NCBI GenBank assembly: GCA_040772505.1
Contig: JAXGYA010000001.1
Coordinates: forward strand, 186,001-250,000
Length of the DNA: 64,000 nucleotides
Direction: 5' to 3'
Source of the DNA: Mariniphaga sp040772505
GTDB taxonomy: Bacteria; Bacteroidota; Bacteroidia; Bacteroidales; Prolixibacteraceae
The notes under the pieces were generated by a model. That model was not told where the DNA came from and ran no database searches. It saw only the letters and a list, made by a program, of their open reading frames with translations. The position numbers and the translations under genes are program-made. Positions within the stretch are counted from its first letter, which is position 1; every line of letters starts with the position of its first letter. Of this stretch, positions 1 to 10,500 are shown piece by piece.

Positions 1-654
1 ACCGTTGTCTCCGGCATGCGGATTCAGTCCAAAAACGGCAATTCGCGGACGGGTGATGGCAAAATCCTCCTTTAAAGCCCTGGACATGGTGTGCAATTTC
101 GACAAGATTACCTCTTTGGTAATATGCTCAGGTACTTTTGAAAGGGGCATGTGGGTGGTTACCACGCCAATCCTCATGGTTTCACTAACCATGAGCATCA
201 GAAAGCTGCCTGAATGAAAACGTTGTGCCAGAAACTCTGTGTGTCCCGGAAAATTAAATTTTTCACTTTGGATATTATCCTTATTGATGGGGGCAGTAAC
301 CAGCACATCAATCAACCCTTCCTGAAGGTCGGTAACTGCCTTGTCCAGCGCCATGAATGATGCTTCGCCCGCTTCCGGTGTTAATTTACCCAGCTCCACA
401 CGAATATTGTCATCAATACAGTTCATCACATAAGCACGCCCGGGTCCTGCGTCCCTTGCCGAACGGATATGATTGAGACTCAGGCTGCCTATGTCCAGCA
501 CTTTACGGTAATATGCAGCCACTTTGGGTGAACCATAAATAATTGGAGTACACATCTCCATGATACGGGAATCCATGAGGGTTTTCAGAATAATCTCATA
601 GCTGATGCCGTTTATGTCGCCATGTGAAATTCCAACTTTAATTGTATTTGACAT
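1..654 (-). CDS. pdxA: 4-hydroxythreonine-4-phosphate dehydrogenase, partial
   Basis: PdxA oxidises 4-phosphohydroxy-threonine in the DXP-dependent branch of pyridoxal 5'-phosphate synthesis, in the cytosol. The start is the ATG at 654; the protein begins MSNTIKVGISHGDINGISYE, the usual PdxA N-terminus. Further on come the conserved TAPINK segment, PGHTEFLA, and FGLNPHAGDNG at the window edge. About 218 residues are present, so roughly the last third lies outside the window. The gene follows the aminopeptidase gene on the same strand with a gap of about 50 bases, so the two may be co-transcribed. The family assignment is secure; only the C-terminus cannot be checked. Confidence 0.93.
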   Translation of the reverse strand, partial: MSNTIKVGISHGDINGISYEIILKTLMDSRIMEMCTPIIYGSPKVAAYYRKVLDIGSLSLNHIRSARDAGPGRAYVMNCIDDNIRVELGKLTPEAGEASFMALDKAVTDLQEGLIDVLVTAPINKDNIQSEKFNFPGHTEFLAQRFHSGSFLMLMVSETMRIGVVTTHMPLSKVPEHITKEVILSKLHTMSRALKEDFAITRPRIAVFGLNPHAGDNG

Positions 655-704
655 TTCTTATTTTCGGGATTAATTGTTGTTCTAAAAGTGTGTAAAGTTA
701 CGTT

Positions 705-2126
705 TTAATTAAATGCTTTCAAAAAGTGATACAGCAACCTTGTGCCGTAGCCGGTTCCTCCTGCCGGACGGTAATGGCTTTTTTCCTGCAGAAAGGCTAC
801 TCCTGCAATATCCAGATGAAGCCAGGGATAATCGGTAAAATGCTCAAGAAATTTACCGGCAATGGATGTCTGCGCTTCCCGTGTTCCCAGGTTATTTAAA
901 TCGGCAATGGAAGATTTCAGCGGTTTGGCATATTCATCCCAAAGGGGTATTTCTATTATTCGTTCATAAACCTGTTGTCCGGTCTGTTTTATCTGTTTCA
1001 GATATGCGGAGTTGTTTCCCATGGCAACTATTGCCTGCGAGCCGGCAATTATTTCGGCTGAGCCTGTGAGCGTTGCCACGTCAATCACCAGCATCGGATT
1101 GTGTTTTTTTGCATAAGCCAGGGCATCTGCCAGCAAAAGACGCCCTTCGGCGTCTGTATTTTTGATTTCCACGGTGGTTCCGTCGAACATTGTGATTACA
1201 TCGCCGGGAACATAGGCGTTTCCATCAGGGCGGTTGTCGGTTGCAGGAACCAGACCAACCAGATGGAGAGGGAGATTGTTTTTTGCCACGGCATAAAGTG
1301 TTGCCGCAACCACAGCTCCGCCGCCCATGTCGCATTTCATGTATTCCATCGATTTTGCTGTGGGTTTGAGGCTGAGCCCTCCGGTGTCAAAAACCACACC
1401 TTTACCCACCAACACAACCGGTTGTAAATTGACGTGGTTTTCCGGTTTCCACTCCATTATGGTGAATGTCGGCGGATCGATGCTACCCTTGTTCACAGCA
1501 AGTAAACCACCCATTGCCAAAGCTTCAATCCTCTTTCTGTTGAGTACCTCCACGGAAAATCCGGCTTTTTTTCCCATTTCCTCCATCTCCTTTGAAAATT
1601 GAACAGCAGTAAGGTAAGAGAGCGGCTCGTTCACCAGATTGCGTGCAAGAAAAACGGCTTCAATAACATTTTTTAGTTCATCGAGCTCTTTCTCAGTTAT
1701 TTGCTTATCGAGCAAAAAAATTTTGGATAGGGCAAAATCTTCCTTAACCTTTTTGTATTTTGAAAAGGAGTAGGCAGAAAGCAGCAATCCTTCCAGAAAT
1801 GAAAGGGTTACACTTTTTTCTAATTTTCCTACAATCTGAAGTGAGGTTATCTTTTCGGATTTCAGAATTTCAAAAAGCTTTGCTCCGGCTTCCCTTGCCG
1901 ACTCCATTTGTTGCCAATCCTCCTTTTTTTCATCAACCTTGTGGAAAAAGTAAATTTCAGGCTGTTTGTAAAAAGTCCATTCTTGTTTGTCTTTTAACTT
2001 TTCAGCCAAATAATCCGAATTGACTTCCGGAAAAGATTTAACCACACTAAAATCACTGAAAATTATGGCTGCTGAAGTGTTTGGCTTCAGGTGCGATATG
2101 AATTCAATTTTGGGTATCATAATCAA
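705..2126 (-). CDS. pepA: Leucyl aminopeptidase, M17 family
   Basis: This cytosolic two-metal aminopeptidase releases N-terminal residues from peptides. The C-terminal catalytic domain has the metal-binding lysine and aspartate in VGKGVVFDTGG (residues 240-250), the aspartate of KCDMGGG (264-270) and the M17 signature NTDAEGRLLLADAL (323-336). At 473 residues it has normal family length; the N-terminal third is the less conserved M17 N-domain. It lies upstream of pdxA on the same strand and is divergent from the aldo/keto reductase gene across about 140 bases. No signal peptide is visible. The M17 call is firm; substrate preference within the family cannot be read from sequence. Confidence 0.93.
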   Translation of the reverse strand: MIMIPKIEFISHLKPNTSAAIIFSDFSVVKSFPEVNSDYLAEKLKDKQEWTFYKQPEIYFFHKVDEKKEDWQQMESAREAGAKLFEILKSEKITSLQIVGKLEKSVTLSFLEGLLLSAYSFSKYKKVKEDFALSKIFLLDKQITEKELDELKNVIEAVFLARNLVNEPLSYLTAVQFSKEMEEMGKKAGFSVEVLNRKRIEALAMGGLLAVNKGSIDPPTFTIMEWKPENHVNLQPVVLVGKGVVFDTGGLSLKPTAKSMEYMKCDMGGGAVVAATLYAVAKNNLPLHLVGLVPATDNRPDGNAYVPGDVITMFDGTTVEIKNTDAEGRLLLADALAYAKKHNPMLVIDVATLTGSAEIIAGSQAIVAMGNNSAYLKQIKQTGQQVYERIIEIPLWDEYAKPLKSSIADLNNLGTREAQTSIAGKFLEHFTDYPWLHLDIAGVAFLQEKSHYRPAGGTGYGTRLLYHFLKAFN

Positions 2127-2268
2127 AAATTTCTGTAAAAATACATAAAACTTATTTTTTGGAGCAAATTAAGCTCCCGGAGGTATTTCAACGGGAAAAT
2201 AGCTACTTTTGTTTTTCGGCGGAAAAGAAATTCGGAAAAAGTGTGTGAAAATTTAATTCCAGCAAATT

Positions 2269-3453
2269 ATGGACAATCATTTCAATATCAATCGCAGAAA
2301 ATTTATCTCAACAGGAGCCGCTTTTACGCTGGGTATTCCTTTAATAGGAAAAGCTAAAACATTACATTCACCAACCCGGAACCTGCAACCGGATGTTAAA
2401 CCGGAATGGCGCAACAGGCAGTCAGGAATGGCCTATCGCCAACTGGGAAATACCGGACTGATGATTTCCGAAGTGGTCAATGGAGGCGATCCGGTCAGGT
2501 TAAATAACCTGCGCACCACCGAGATTGTCATGGAGCGCGGATTGAACTACTTAGATATGGCGCCTGCTTATGGCCGTGGGGAATGTGAAGAAAGTTATGG
2601 TAAAATCATTGACAACAGCGCTAAACGCGAAAAGGTGTTCATGACCACTAAGGTAAGTGGATACACCAATGTGAGAAATAACTTGTACCGTGAAATTTTT
2701 GACAGGCTGCCTGCCGGCAAACAGGAACAATATCAAAAGAAAGCCGAAGAAATGCGTGCAGCCCGAAATGTGGACAAGCCCGGCTATTTTATTACTTACT
2801 GGCCCGGACAGTCGCGCTCCTTTGAGGGAACCTACCTGAGCAATGCCATGGCTGCCGATTATGCGCATAAAGTGGAAGGAAGCCCGAAATTTAAGGAATT
2901 TATTCTGAAATCGGTTGAAGAGAGCCTGAAGCGTGTTGGAACCGGTTATTTTGATATTTTGATGTGCCCTCACGGAGCTACATCTTTTGAAGAAGTGCAG
3001 ATAGAAGAAACATTTACAACCTTTGAAAAGCTCAAAAAAGAGGGGAAAGTTCGTTTCCTTGGAGTTTCCACCCACAATGACCCTGCCGGTGTTCTACGGG
3101 CAGCCCGTGAAACCGGACAATACGATGTAGCAATGGTAGCTTACAACATTATCAACGGCGGGTACATGGAAAGGGAGATTGAACTGGCAAGAGAGGGCGG
3201 CATGGGTATTATTGCCATGAAAGCTGCCATGGCGGTGGCTACTCACCACGAAGCGCTGAAACCGATACCCGAGTGGCGGATTCAAAAAGTTGAACGAATT
3301 GTGCCTGGAAATATGAAACCGCCTGTAAAAGCCTATTTATGGGCGTTGCAAAACCAAAATATATCAGCTGTAATTTCCAATCTTTGGGATGAACAACATG
3401 TGAATGAAAACCTTTCAGTAGTTGGTAAGAAGGTGGAATTGTTGCCGGGCTGA
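2269..3453 (+). CDS. Aldo/keto reductase with Tat signal
   Basis: This is a predicted NAD(P)H-dependent oxidoreductase of the aldo/keto reductase superfamily. Residues 9-10 are the twin arginines of NRRKFISTG followed by a hydrophobic stretch, so export by the Tat route is likely. The AKR fold starts near residue 56 (YRQLGNTGLMIS). The catalytic set can be placed as Asp-Tyr in YLDMAPAYGRG, Lys in FMTTKVSG and His in MCPHGA. An insertion of roughly 50 residues (LPAGKQEQYQKK region) separates the lysine from the histidine strand. The C-terminus is shorter than in ferredoxin-bearing relatives and shows no Cys cluster. The natural substrate is unknown; secreted AKRs in this phylum often sit near sugar catabolism genes. 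Confidence 0.85.
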   Translation: MDNHFNINRRKFISTGAAFTLGIPLIGKAKTLHSPTRNLQPDVKPEWRNRQSGMAYRQLGNTGLMISEVVNGGDPVRLNNLRTTEIVMERGLNYLDMAPAYGRGECEESYGKIIDNSAKREKVFMTTKVSGYTNVRNNLYREIFDRLPAGKQEQYQKKAEEMRAARNVDKPGYFITYWPGQSRSFEGTYLSNAMAADYAHKVEGSPKFKEFILKSVEESLKRVGTGYFDILMCPHGATSFEEVQIEETFTTFEKLKKEGKVRFLGVSTHNDPAGVLRAARETGQYDVAMVAYNIINGGYMEREIELAREGGMGIIAMKAAMAVATHHEALKPIPEWRIQKVERIVPGNMKPPVKAYLWALQNQNISAVISNLWDEQHVNENLSVVGKKVELLPG

Positions 3454-3455
3454 TT

Positions 3456-3855
3456 TTATAAATTCAGCAACCATTTCCATACCGGGACGACTTCAATCTT
3501 TTTGCCATTTATCTCCAACATCCGTTCGGTGTCCCGTGTAATAATTAACAAATGACAACAATCCAATACTTCTGCTTTAGCTTCTGTGGATAATAAAGAG
3601 TTTTCAGTTAGATGTATCGTTTGCCGCCAAAAACTCTTTGAGATTGTAGGGATAAACATCAATGGGGATGTAGCGTCCTCCCAACGTTGATTGAATGTCC
3701 TGGCTCAACATCCTGGCATTGCTCCCTGCTATGTAAACCCTGTGTTTGGTGTCGGCCATCCGACGGGCAAATTTTTCCCATCCGTGGATATTTTGTATCT
3801 CATCGAGAAAAAGAATGGGTTTCTTTCCATAGATTTCCAAATGAACCTCTAACAA
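3456..3855 (-). pseudogene. Decayed AAA/DUF4143-type ATPase
   Basis: Two overlapping frames on the minus strand hold separate pieces of one known protein type. The upstream frame (3604-3855) contains the Walker B strand ILFLDEIQNIHGW and the sensor-like stretch VYIAGSNARML. The downstream frame (3456-3662) ends EINGKKIEVVPVWKWLL, which matches the usual C-terminal end of DUF4143 ATPases. The Walker A N-terminus is missing, and about 200 residues of the middle are gone. These ATPases are about 400 residues when intact. The remnant is evidently non-functional, and the frames cannot be joined without a deletion and frameshift. Confidence 0.75.
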
Positions 3856-3952
3856 AAACAGTATTTTTTCATTCTACAAACAGAATAAAAAAATTGCTGG
3901 TGCTTTTGCACAATTTGGATTGGACAATAAATTGGATAGAAAATAAAACCAA

Positions 3953-4159
3953 ATTGTTGATTTCTGGCAGTTAAAAAATGTAGAAATCATTGCCAAAGCA
4001 ACCAGGAGAAAAAACCTTTCGGCCTACCGCAAAGATGTGGAGTCGGCTATACTGGGCACCATTGCCCGCCGTCCCTGCACCGCCGACGACCTGGCGCAAA
4101 TTCTCGGAACACACGTCAACGAAATCAATAAATATTTGGAAACGCGGGAAAGCAAATAA
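3953..4159 (+). pseudogene. C-terminal relic, possibly of a radical SAM protein
   Basis: A 68-codon open stretch with no start codon ends at the TAA at 4157-4159. It reads protein-like: NVEIIAKATRRKN, then RKDVESAILGTIARRPCTA, then DDLAQILGTHVNEINKYLE. From memory this resembles the winged-helix-like C-terminus of a radical SAM protein common in Bacteroidota, but that match needs a search. The frame is closed by a stop immediately upstream (TAA before 3950). The sequence is richer in GC than the DNA just before it, which fits a broken gene joined to foreign sequence. It lies head-on to the ATPase relic. Confidence 0.4.
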
Positions 4160-4284
4160 AAATAGAGCATGTGAGGAACGGGGGTGTTTTATTTTTGGTA
4201 TTGTTATAATTACCCATAATACTACCTCCGATTGGTTTTTCTCTTAAAAATTGTATAAATTGTCATCACAAATAAATTTGGTTT

Positions 4285-5967
4285 TTAAAATAAACCTGGG
4301 ATAAATACATAAATCAAAATTAAGCCAACAACACCAGCAATAATTCCATAAATAATAACCGGCACGATATTACGCTTAATAATCAGTCCTTCTATCCCTG
4401 TCATCCCCACAGTAGCACAAACTGCAATAATATTGTGAATGCAAATCATATTGCCAATGCCCCCGCCCACATTTTGCAGGCTTACCACAATGGTTCGCGA
4501 AATTTCGAGCTTTTCGGCCAGCGAAAACTGAAAAAGTGAAAACAACATATTCGACACCGTGTTGGAGCCGGAGATAAAAGTTCCCAGAACGCCGACAAAC
4601 GGGGCAAAAACCGGCCAAACGTCCTGAAATATCCCGGCGAAGTAGCCTGCCATCACTAGCGGCATTCCATCCGTTTGGGTGGGATTATTCCCTGAATCCA
4701 TCATCAGCCTGACCAAAGGAACCGCAAAAAACAGGGCAATTGCCGGGATTTTTATTTTATGAAATGTTTCTTTCAATACGACCAGCGATTCTGCTTTATT
4801 CATCCGGAAGATGAATATTCCCAGCACTGCAATAAATAAAAAAGGGAACAAACCGGGATTTTTGAACGGTTCAAAACTGTTCCCGATTGAGGTATCAAAA
4901 AGATTGGAAAATCGAATGCTCATACTGCTAAGCCAACCGTTGAACGGCAACGAAGGTAATCGTGACAAAACAAGCAATAGCCCAATAAGGATGTAGGGTA
5001 CCCAGGCTTCAAAGAATGAAATATTTTTACCGTTATCACCGTTGGAAGGTGAAATGGAGCCCATCCAGATTGCGGGCCACTTGTCTTTTTCTGCAAAATC
5101 CCAACGTGTTTTTGGAACCAAAAAACCAGCTCTTGTGAGGGGTATCAAGATGGCCAGTCCGATCAGCGGGCCAATAATCGAGGGAAATTCAGGCCCCATC
5201 AACCAGGCTGAAAGCAAATAGGGAATTACAAAACAAAAACCGGCAAGGATGGCATAAGGCCAAACAGCGAATCCTTCCCTGAAACTTTTCTTTTCCCCGA
5301 AAAAACGGGTCATTATCACCACCATAATAAGCGGGATAAAAATGGCAGGGATACTATGGATAAATGCACTCCACGAACCAATGTTCTGTATAAAATCACC
5401 ATAATTCATACCTGCCCCAGTGACGGCCTGCAATGTTTCCGGTGAATCGAGCGAAGCGCCAATCCCGAGTAAAGTAGGGGTACCGACTGCGCCGAACGAG
5501 ACGGGCGAACTGTTGGCAACCAACGCAACAATAACAGCCGCCAGCGCCGGAAATCCAAGCGAGAGCAACAGTGGAGCAACTAAAGCAGCCGGTGTGCCGA
5601 AACCTGCCGCACCTTCGATAAAACCGCCGAAAAACCAGGCGATGATAATGACCTGCACCCGGCGGTCGGGCGAAATGCGTGTAAACCCCCGGTTAATGAC
5701 CTCAATTGCACCACTTTCGCGCAACATAAACAAAACGGCCAGCGCCCCGAAGACAATCAATAATATCTGGAACGCAATAAAAATCCCGTTCACATTGGAT
5801 GCCAGTAGCCAGTTAAACGGAACCCCCCAGACAAAATAGACCAATGCAATTGTAATAACCCACACCACCGGCATTGCTTTTATGGCTGGCCAGCGAAACC
5901 AAACCATCAAGATAAACAGGATGATAATGGGGGCGGAAGCAAGGATGACCAATATTCCATTTGTCAT
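4285..5967 (-). CDS. lctP: L-lactate permease family transporter
   Basis: This inner-membrane carboxylate transporter belongs to the LctP family, which takes up L-lactate and often glycolate or D-lactate with protons. The 560 residues are almost entirely hydrophobic, with about 12-14 membrane spans. The conserved stretch FGGFIEGAAGFGTPAALVAP and the C-terminal SGSNTVSNMLFS with LQNVGGGIGNMICIHN are LctP hallmarks. It is a single-gene unit; the next minus-strand gene upstream is the PUL protein at 6198, 230 bases away. Its base composition matches the housekeeping genes and not the AT-rich locus next to it. Lactate versus glycolate specificity is undecided. Confidence 0.9.
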   Translation of the reverse strand: MTNGILVILASAPIIILFILMVWFRWPAIKAMPVVWVITIALVYFVWGVPFNWLLASNVNGIFIAFQILLIVFGALAVLFMLRESGAIEVINRGFTRISPDRRVQVIIIAWFFGGFIEGAAGFGTPAALVAPLLLSLGFPALAAVIVALVANSSPVSFGAVGTPTLLGIGASLDSPETLQAVTGAGMNYGDFIQNIGSWSAFIHSIPAIFIPLIMVVIMTRFFGEKKSFREGFAVWPYAILAGFCFVIPYLLSAWLMGPEFPSIIGPLIGLAILIPLTRAGFLVPKTRWDFAEKDKWPAIWMGSISPSNGDNGKNISFFEAWVPYILIGLLLVLSRLPSLPFNGWLSSMSIRFSNLFDTSIGNSFEPFKNPGLFPFLFIAVLGIFIFRMNKAESLVVLKETFHKIKIPAIALFFAVPLVRLMMDSGNNPTQTDGMPLVMAGYFAGIFQDVWPVFAPFVGVLGTFISGSNTVSNMLFSLFQFSLAEKLEISRTIVVSLQNVGGGIGNMICIHNIIAVCATVGMTGIEGLIIKRNIVPVIIYGIIAGVVGLILIYVFIPGLF

Positions 5968-6197
5968 CGTTTTTCAATTATAAAAGAATAAAATAAATTT
6001 CTTAATTTTTAACACCCAAGCATGCTTACAAGTCCAATTACTTTTCAAATTATTTTTAATCTGTCAAAGTAGAATTAATAAGATCAAAAAGATGAAATAC
6101 CTCAACACTGCTCGGGTTAATCTGTGACTGCACCGTATATACAATGTAATCTCAAACTTCGTTTGATCATGTCCTAGCCTTGATCGATCTAATATCT

Positions 6198-7172
6198 TTA
6201 TTTTCTATCTATTTCTCTTTCTATATGAGTGGCGTTTGTTTGAACGAAATGGATGTATGTAAAGCATTCCGGAACGTGAGAGTCCCAAACACCATGTGGA
6301 CTCCATGCCCATCCGCCTGAGTCATTTGCCGGAGGAGCTTCCTTGTACTGATTAAACCTCGAAAAATCCATTCGCCAGATATCTTTATCCTGAGGAGGAA
6401 GGCTTCTGTTATCACTTAAAACCAAAGCTTTCATTCCTGACCATGGAAGAGCCAGTTCCACTGTCCAGCCACGGTCACGATCGCTATCATCATTTATTGT
6501 ACCGTCAACATGAACAGCACTAATCAAGCCTGGGAAGTCCCAATTCCAATATCCTATTCTGGCGCCTCTCGGATGGGGTCGATAATCCACCCCAAAAAAT
6601 GGTTTTCTTCCTGCTTGGTCGCTACTAAGTTCCGGTATTGAATTATACAGTCCGTTTTTATATGAAGCCGATTCTTCCCAAATAAAGAAAACCTCATATA
6701 TGGTTCCAAATGAATTGATTTCAAATTCATAATAAGCATCTTTTCCTGCAATAAAAAGCTCAACATCATTATCCTGGTAAATTAATGCATCCTTTTCAGT
6801 CAGGGTAGCCTGAACGTTGGGTTCTTCTATCCAGTAGGCAACATATAAATACTCATCATCCCACAGTACTGCAGCCCTGGTGTCATGGATGGTTTCCGAT
6901 CCGGAAATCATATCCCGGAATTGAGGGGATTTTGGTGCCTGTTGCCAGACAGGCTCATCTAAGAGACCATCTATATTTGGCGGACTGCTTACTTTGTATG
7001 CATTGTAGTGGGGTATATCCTCCTCTTTACATGGTGGGTACCGGATTGAATCAGTTTTCTCTTTGTTTAGCGCAGACGATGGCTGGCTATTTGGAAGCTT
7101 TCTCGAATTCAGGTCTGATGACTGAACACTATAAAAAATAAATAAAGCTGTTATAAGAATAAGTTTGCACAT
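6198..7172 (-). CDS. Secreted family 9-like carbohydrate-binding protein
   Basis: This 324-residue protein has an N-terminal hydrophobic segment (residues 2-18) consistent with export. From about residue 55 it follows the CBM9-like beta-sandwich pattern: NIDGLLDEPVWQQAP, then AAVLWDDEYLYVAYWIEEP, then DNDVELFIAGKDAYYEFEIN. Such domains bind sugars, or act as stand-alone lectin-like proteins in Bacteroidota sugar loci. It is the last gene of the minus-strand PUL and probably belongs to that regulon. The ligand cannot be predicted. The flanking DNA is AT-rich, and a gap of 230 bases follows before the permease gene. Confidence 0.8.
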   Translation of the reverse strand: MCKLILITALFIFYSVQSSDLNSRKLPNSQPSSALNKEKTDSIRYPPCKEEDIPHYNAYKVSSPPNIDGLLDEPVWQQAPKSPQFRDMISGSETIHDTRAAVLWDDEYLYVAYWIEEPNVQATLTEKDALIYQDNDVELFIAGKDAYYEFEINSFGTIYEVFFIWEESASYKNGLYNSIPELSSDQAGRKPFFGVDYRPHPRGARIGYWNWDFPGLISAVHVDGTINDDSDRDRGWTVELALPWSGMKALVLSDNRSLPPQDKDIWRMDFSRFNQYKEAPPANDSGGWAWSPHGVWDSHVPECFTYIHFVQTNATHIEREIDRK

Positions 7173-7229
7173 GTTATATTTATTTTGTGGTTTCTAATAT
7201 AAATTGTTCCCTGTCTTGTAAATATTATT

Positions 7230-7542
7230 TTAATAAACTGGCAAGTTACATTTTCTCCAATTCCACCTTCTCTACTGCCATGTTCTGGGGCAAAAGCTTT
7301 GACCACGTTAATCTTTTTACTGATCAAAAATCAAGCAGATTAAGATTTCCTTTTAGTGCAGAATGGTTTGTCACTAAAGCGACTCTCTTATTCCTCAACA
7401 AATGAAAATGTTCCTTAGATTGTTCGGCTCCATTCTGTATTTTATCTTGATGGGATTGATGGGAATGACAACTTGTAAATAAAATATAAAAACAGATAAT
7501 AATACCTGTCTCATTATTTATAATATTTTTTGATATAATCAT
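7230..7542 (-). pseudogene. Truncated, frameshifted NamZ-like (DUF1343) gene
   Basis: The first 72 codons carry a signal-like N-terminus and KRVALVTNHSALKGNLNLLDF, the start of the DUF1343/NamZ family (exo-beta-N-acetylmuramidases of about 400 residues). The frame then stops at TGA. Adding one T in the T-run near 7326 restores ISKKINVVKAFAPEHG, the next conserved DUF1343 segment, after which similarity fades. So a -1 frameshift is followed by loss of about three quarters of the gene. It lies between the DUF5107 gene and the carbohydrate-binding gene and was probably once part of the locus. Confidence 0.7.
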
Positions 7543-7553
7543 AATGTGTAATT

Positions 7554-10500
7554 TTATTTTTCCCTAACAAAATAATCAATGTAACTATTCAATATTCTGT
7601 AATCTTCATCATTTTTTACTTTTTCCTGAATAAGGAAATACTCTTTTTTAAACGCATTATTTACCCATTCTGCTGTTGAATTGTGAGGATCTTTGTTTAA
7701 CCAATCTTGCAAAAATGCCTCTGCCTCGTCATTTTTTCCCAATTGTTGCATTGTCCAAGCGCTTACAAGATTATTAACAGAATTAAAAGTGTTTACATAA
7801 GCTGTTTTTACTGGTTTAAACGAAATAATTCTATCAAGCGTTCTTTGTGAGTTTTTATTGTCAGCTAGTTTAGTATAACATTCATAAGCAAGCCAATCTT
7901 CCAACCTTTCATCAATATCACTACTATATGGTTTGCCCACTCCCAAATTCTCTGGCCATTGTTTTGAAAGTTCAATGTACTTTAACGCCTTTTTGTATTT
8001 TCCCCCATTCATTTCTTTTAATGCCAGCATTAATTGTGTTTCTTTATACAGTTTTCTTCCTTCAGTAGCTCCTTCATTTGGTAATACATCGATCTTATTT
8101 AAAACTTCATCTGCTTTCTCAAAATATTTATTTCTTAACAATGCCTTTGCATATAGTAGCCCTAAATAATAATTTTCCGGGAAGCGATTATAATACTGTC
8201 CGGCCGCAGTCAGTACTTCTTCAAACTCTTGTTCAGATAAATGATAGAGAGCTAATTCCCTGCCGTATCTCCATTGAAAAGGATCAAGCTCTATGGCATA
8301 CTTAAGGTCAGATAAAGCATTTAAATCTTTTGTTTTGTGCTTTATTGAAAATTTAGCTCGAGCCACATAAAAAGGTGGATAGTCTGGGGTTCTTTCACAC
8401 TGGGAAAAAAAATGAGCTGCCTTTTGAATATTATTAAGATTCCAGTGGATCAGTGCTAAATGATATTTTAACAGCCAGTAATCATTGTTGAGAAGCAACT
8501 TTTCCAGTATTTGTGCAGTTTCCTGGCGAAATGGGAAAACAAAATCTGGAGTAAGCTCTGAGTAATTTAATGACTGACCTGTGAGAAATGATTGCCAATA
8601 TAATACTGTCGCATTTTGAGGCGCCATTTTAAGTAGTTTAAGTGCTTCCTCTTTTCTTCCAATTTGATAATACCATATAGCTGACTCCAGAAATATTTCC
8701 TGAGGCATTTCATTTCTAATTAAATTCAAAAAATTAATTTTACTTTTTTCTGAATTTTCCCAAAGGTGTTTCTCAAATCTTGCAAAATGATTAAGAGGAC
8801 TTTGTGATAATATAGTATCCAAAATTTTATCTGCTTCATCCTTATCTTTCTGTAAACGATAATTTACTGCAAGTAACTTATATGAATCAATATCATAATG
8901 GTTATAACCTACACTTTTGAGTGCATATTCAACCGAGCGAGAAAGATCCATCTCCTTTAAATAAAGCCCTGATAACATTGACCATGAAGCATTTCGATAT
9001 TCAATTCCCAAAGATGCAACCTCAAAACCATCTTTTGCATCTGCAATTTTCCCCATTCGATAATTAATTAAACCATAATAGTAATTGGCAGCAGGGTCAT
9101 AAGTATTTATTGATAACGCTCTTTTTGAAAAAAACAACGCCTCTTCATATTCCATTTTATTATATAACAACATTGACATATCTGTTAATGCTGGTAAATA
9201 ATTAGGGTCCTTTTCAAGACATGATCTAAGCTGTTCTTCTGCAGTTATATAATCTCGATGCAATAAATTCTGTTTAGCTAGCAAATACAAGCCATATACA
9301 GAATCATAATTAAAATCGTCAGGGAAGGTAGTAGGACGGTTAAGTTTTGTTTCTTCCAAAGATTTATATTCAAGTTTTTTATCACCTAAGCTAACTCGTA
9401 AATGTTCCTTATCCGCATCAAACCGAAATGAATCGCAATACAATTCAAGAGGCTCCAGTGAAAGGTTTTTTGAATAGATTATTGAACTCTCTTCTGATAT
9501 AATTAATGGGTCGTTTATTCGTTGAAGAGGAGAAAAATATATTTTAAGCCACCCGTTTTCTTTTATTAAATTTAAAGCCCCATAATTATTAGCTGCAATA
9601 AACCCTCTTGTTTTTAATACAGGAAACCAATACTCGGTCCACGTATCAGTTGTATGTGGCAAAAAACCTTTACGTTTAAATGGAGTTAATGTACTTTCTT
9701 CCCAATGTTGGTTAAAAAGTCTACCGCTCTGAAGTTCGACGTATTGACCATCGTTATCAGTCAATAATTTTTCCCACAACATCCCTTGCTGAGACTTTCC
9801 CCATATCCAAATTTTTTTCCCTATTTTTTCATCACGTGTTGAATATCTGCCCATTCCAAAACCATCATCGTGCCAGTAACCGCCAAAGAACTCACTGTGT
9901 TTACCAAAAACATGATAAGATTTGTAATTCCCAAAATCATTGTTCTCATAAAATGATATATTTTTTCCGTTTTGCTCATTAATTGGCCAATTATAAACCT
10001 GTCCATTATGCTCAATCCATTGCGTTCCTGGATATATAAATTCAAGGTTACCTTCCGCTTTAATTCCAACATTCATCCATGTATAATATGGTTGTTCTAC
10101 CGATGACGAATTATACCAAAAAGAACTAGTAGTAAAATATGCTTTATCTTTGGGTAAGTTAACATCAATTTGCCATGTTGTCCTAGTAAATAGGTCTAGT
10201 ACTTGAATAATACAACTAACACTTCCATCGCCTCTGTTAAAAACTTTATAATCTATAGGGCTAACACAACTTGGAGTATGGCCATAAACTCCATAATTAT
10301 ATTCAAAGCCACCACTAGTCCAAGGGCCACGTATTGCCACATCTCTAAATTTTATTACTTGGTTGTAATAAATAAATGGTTGATCAGTTGATTTTTCTAT
10401 CGCAGTCCAAATTTTACCTCCAAGTTCAGGAAGTATTAATATTTTAATATAATCATTTTCGATCTCAATTATCTTCCATTCTTTTTCCTGGCTTTTATTG

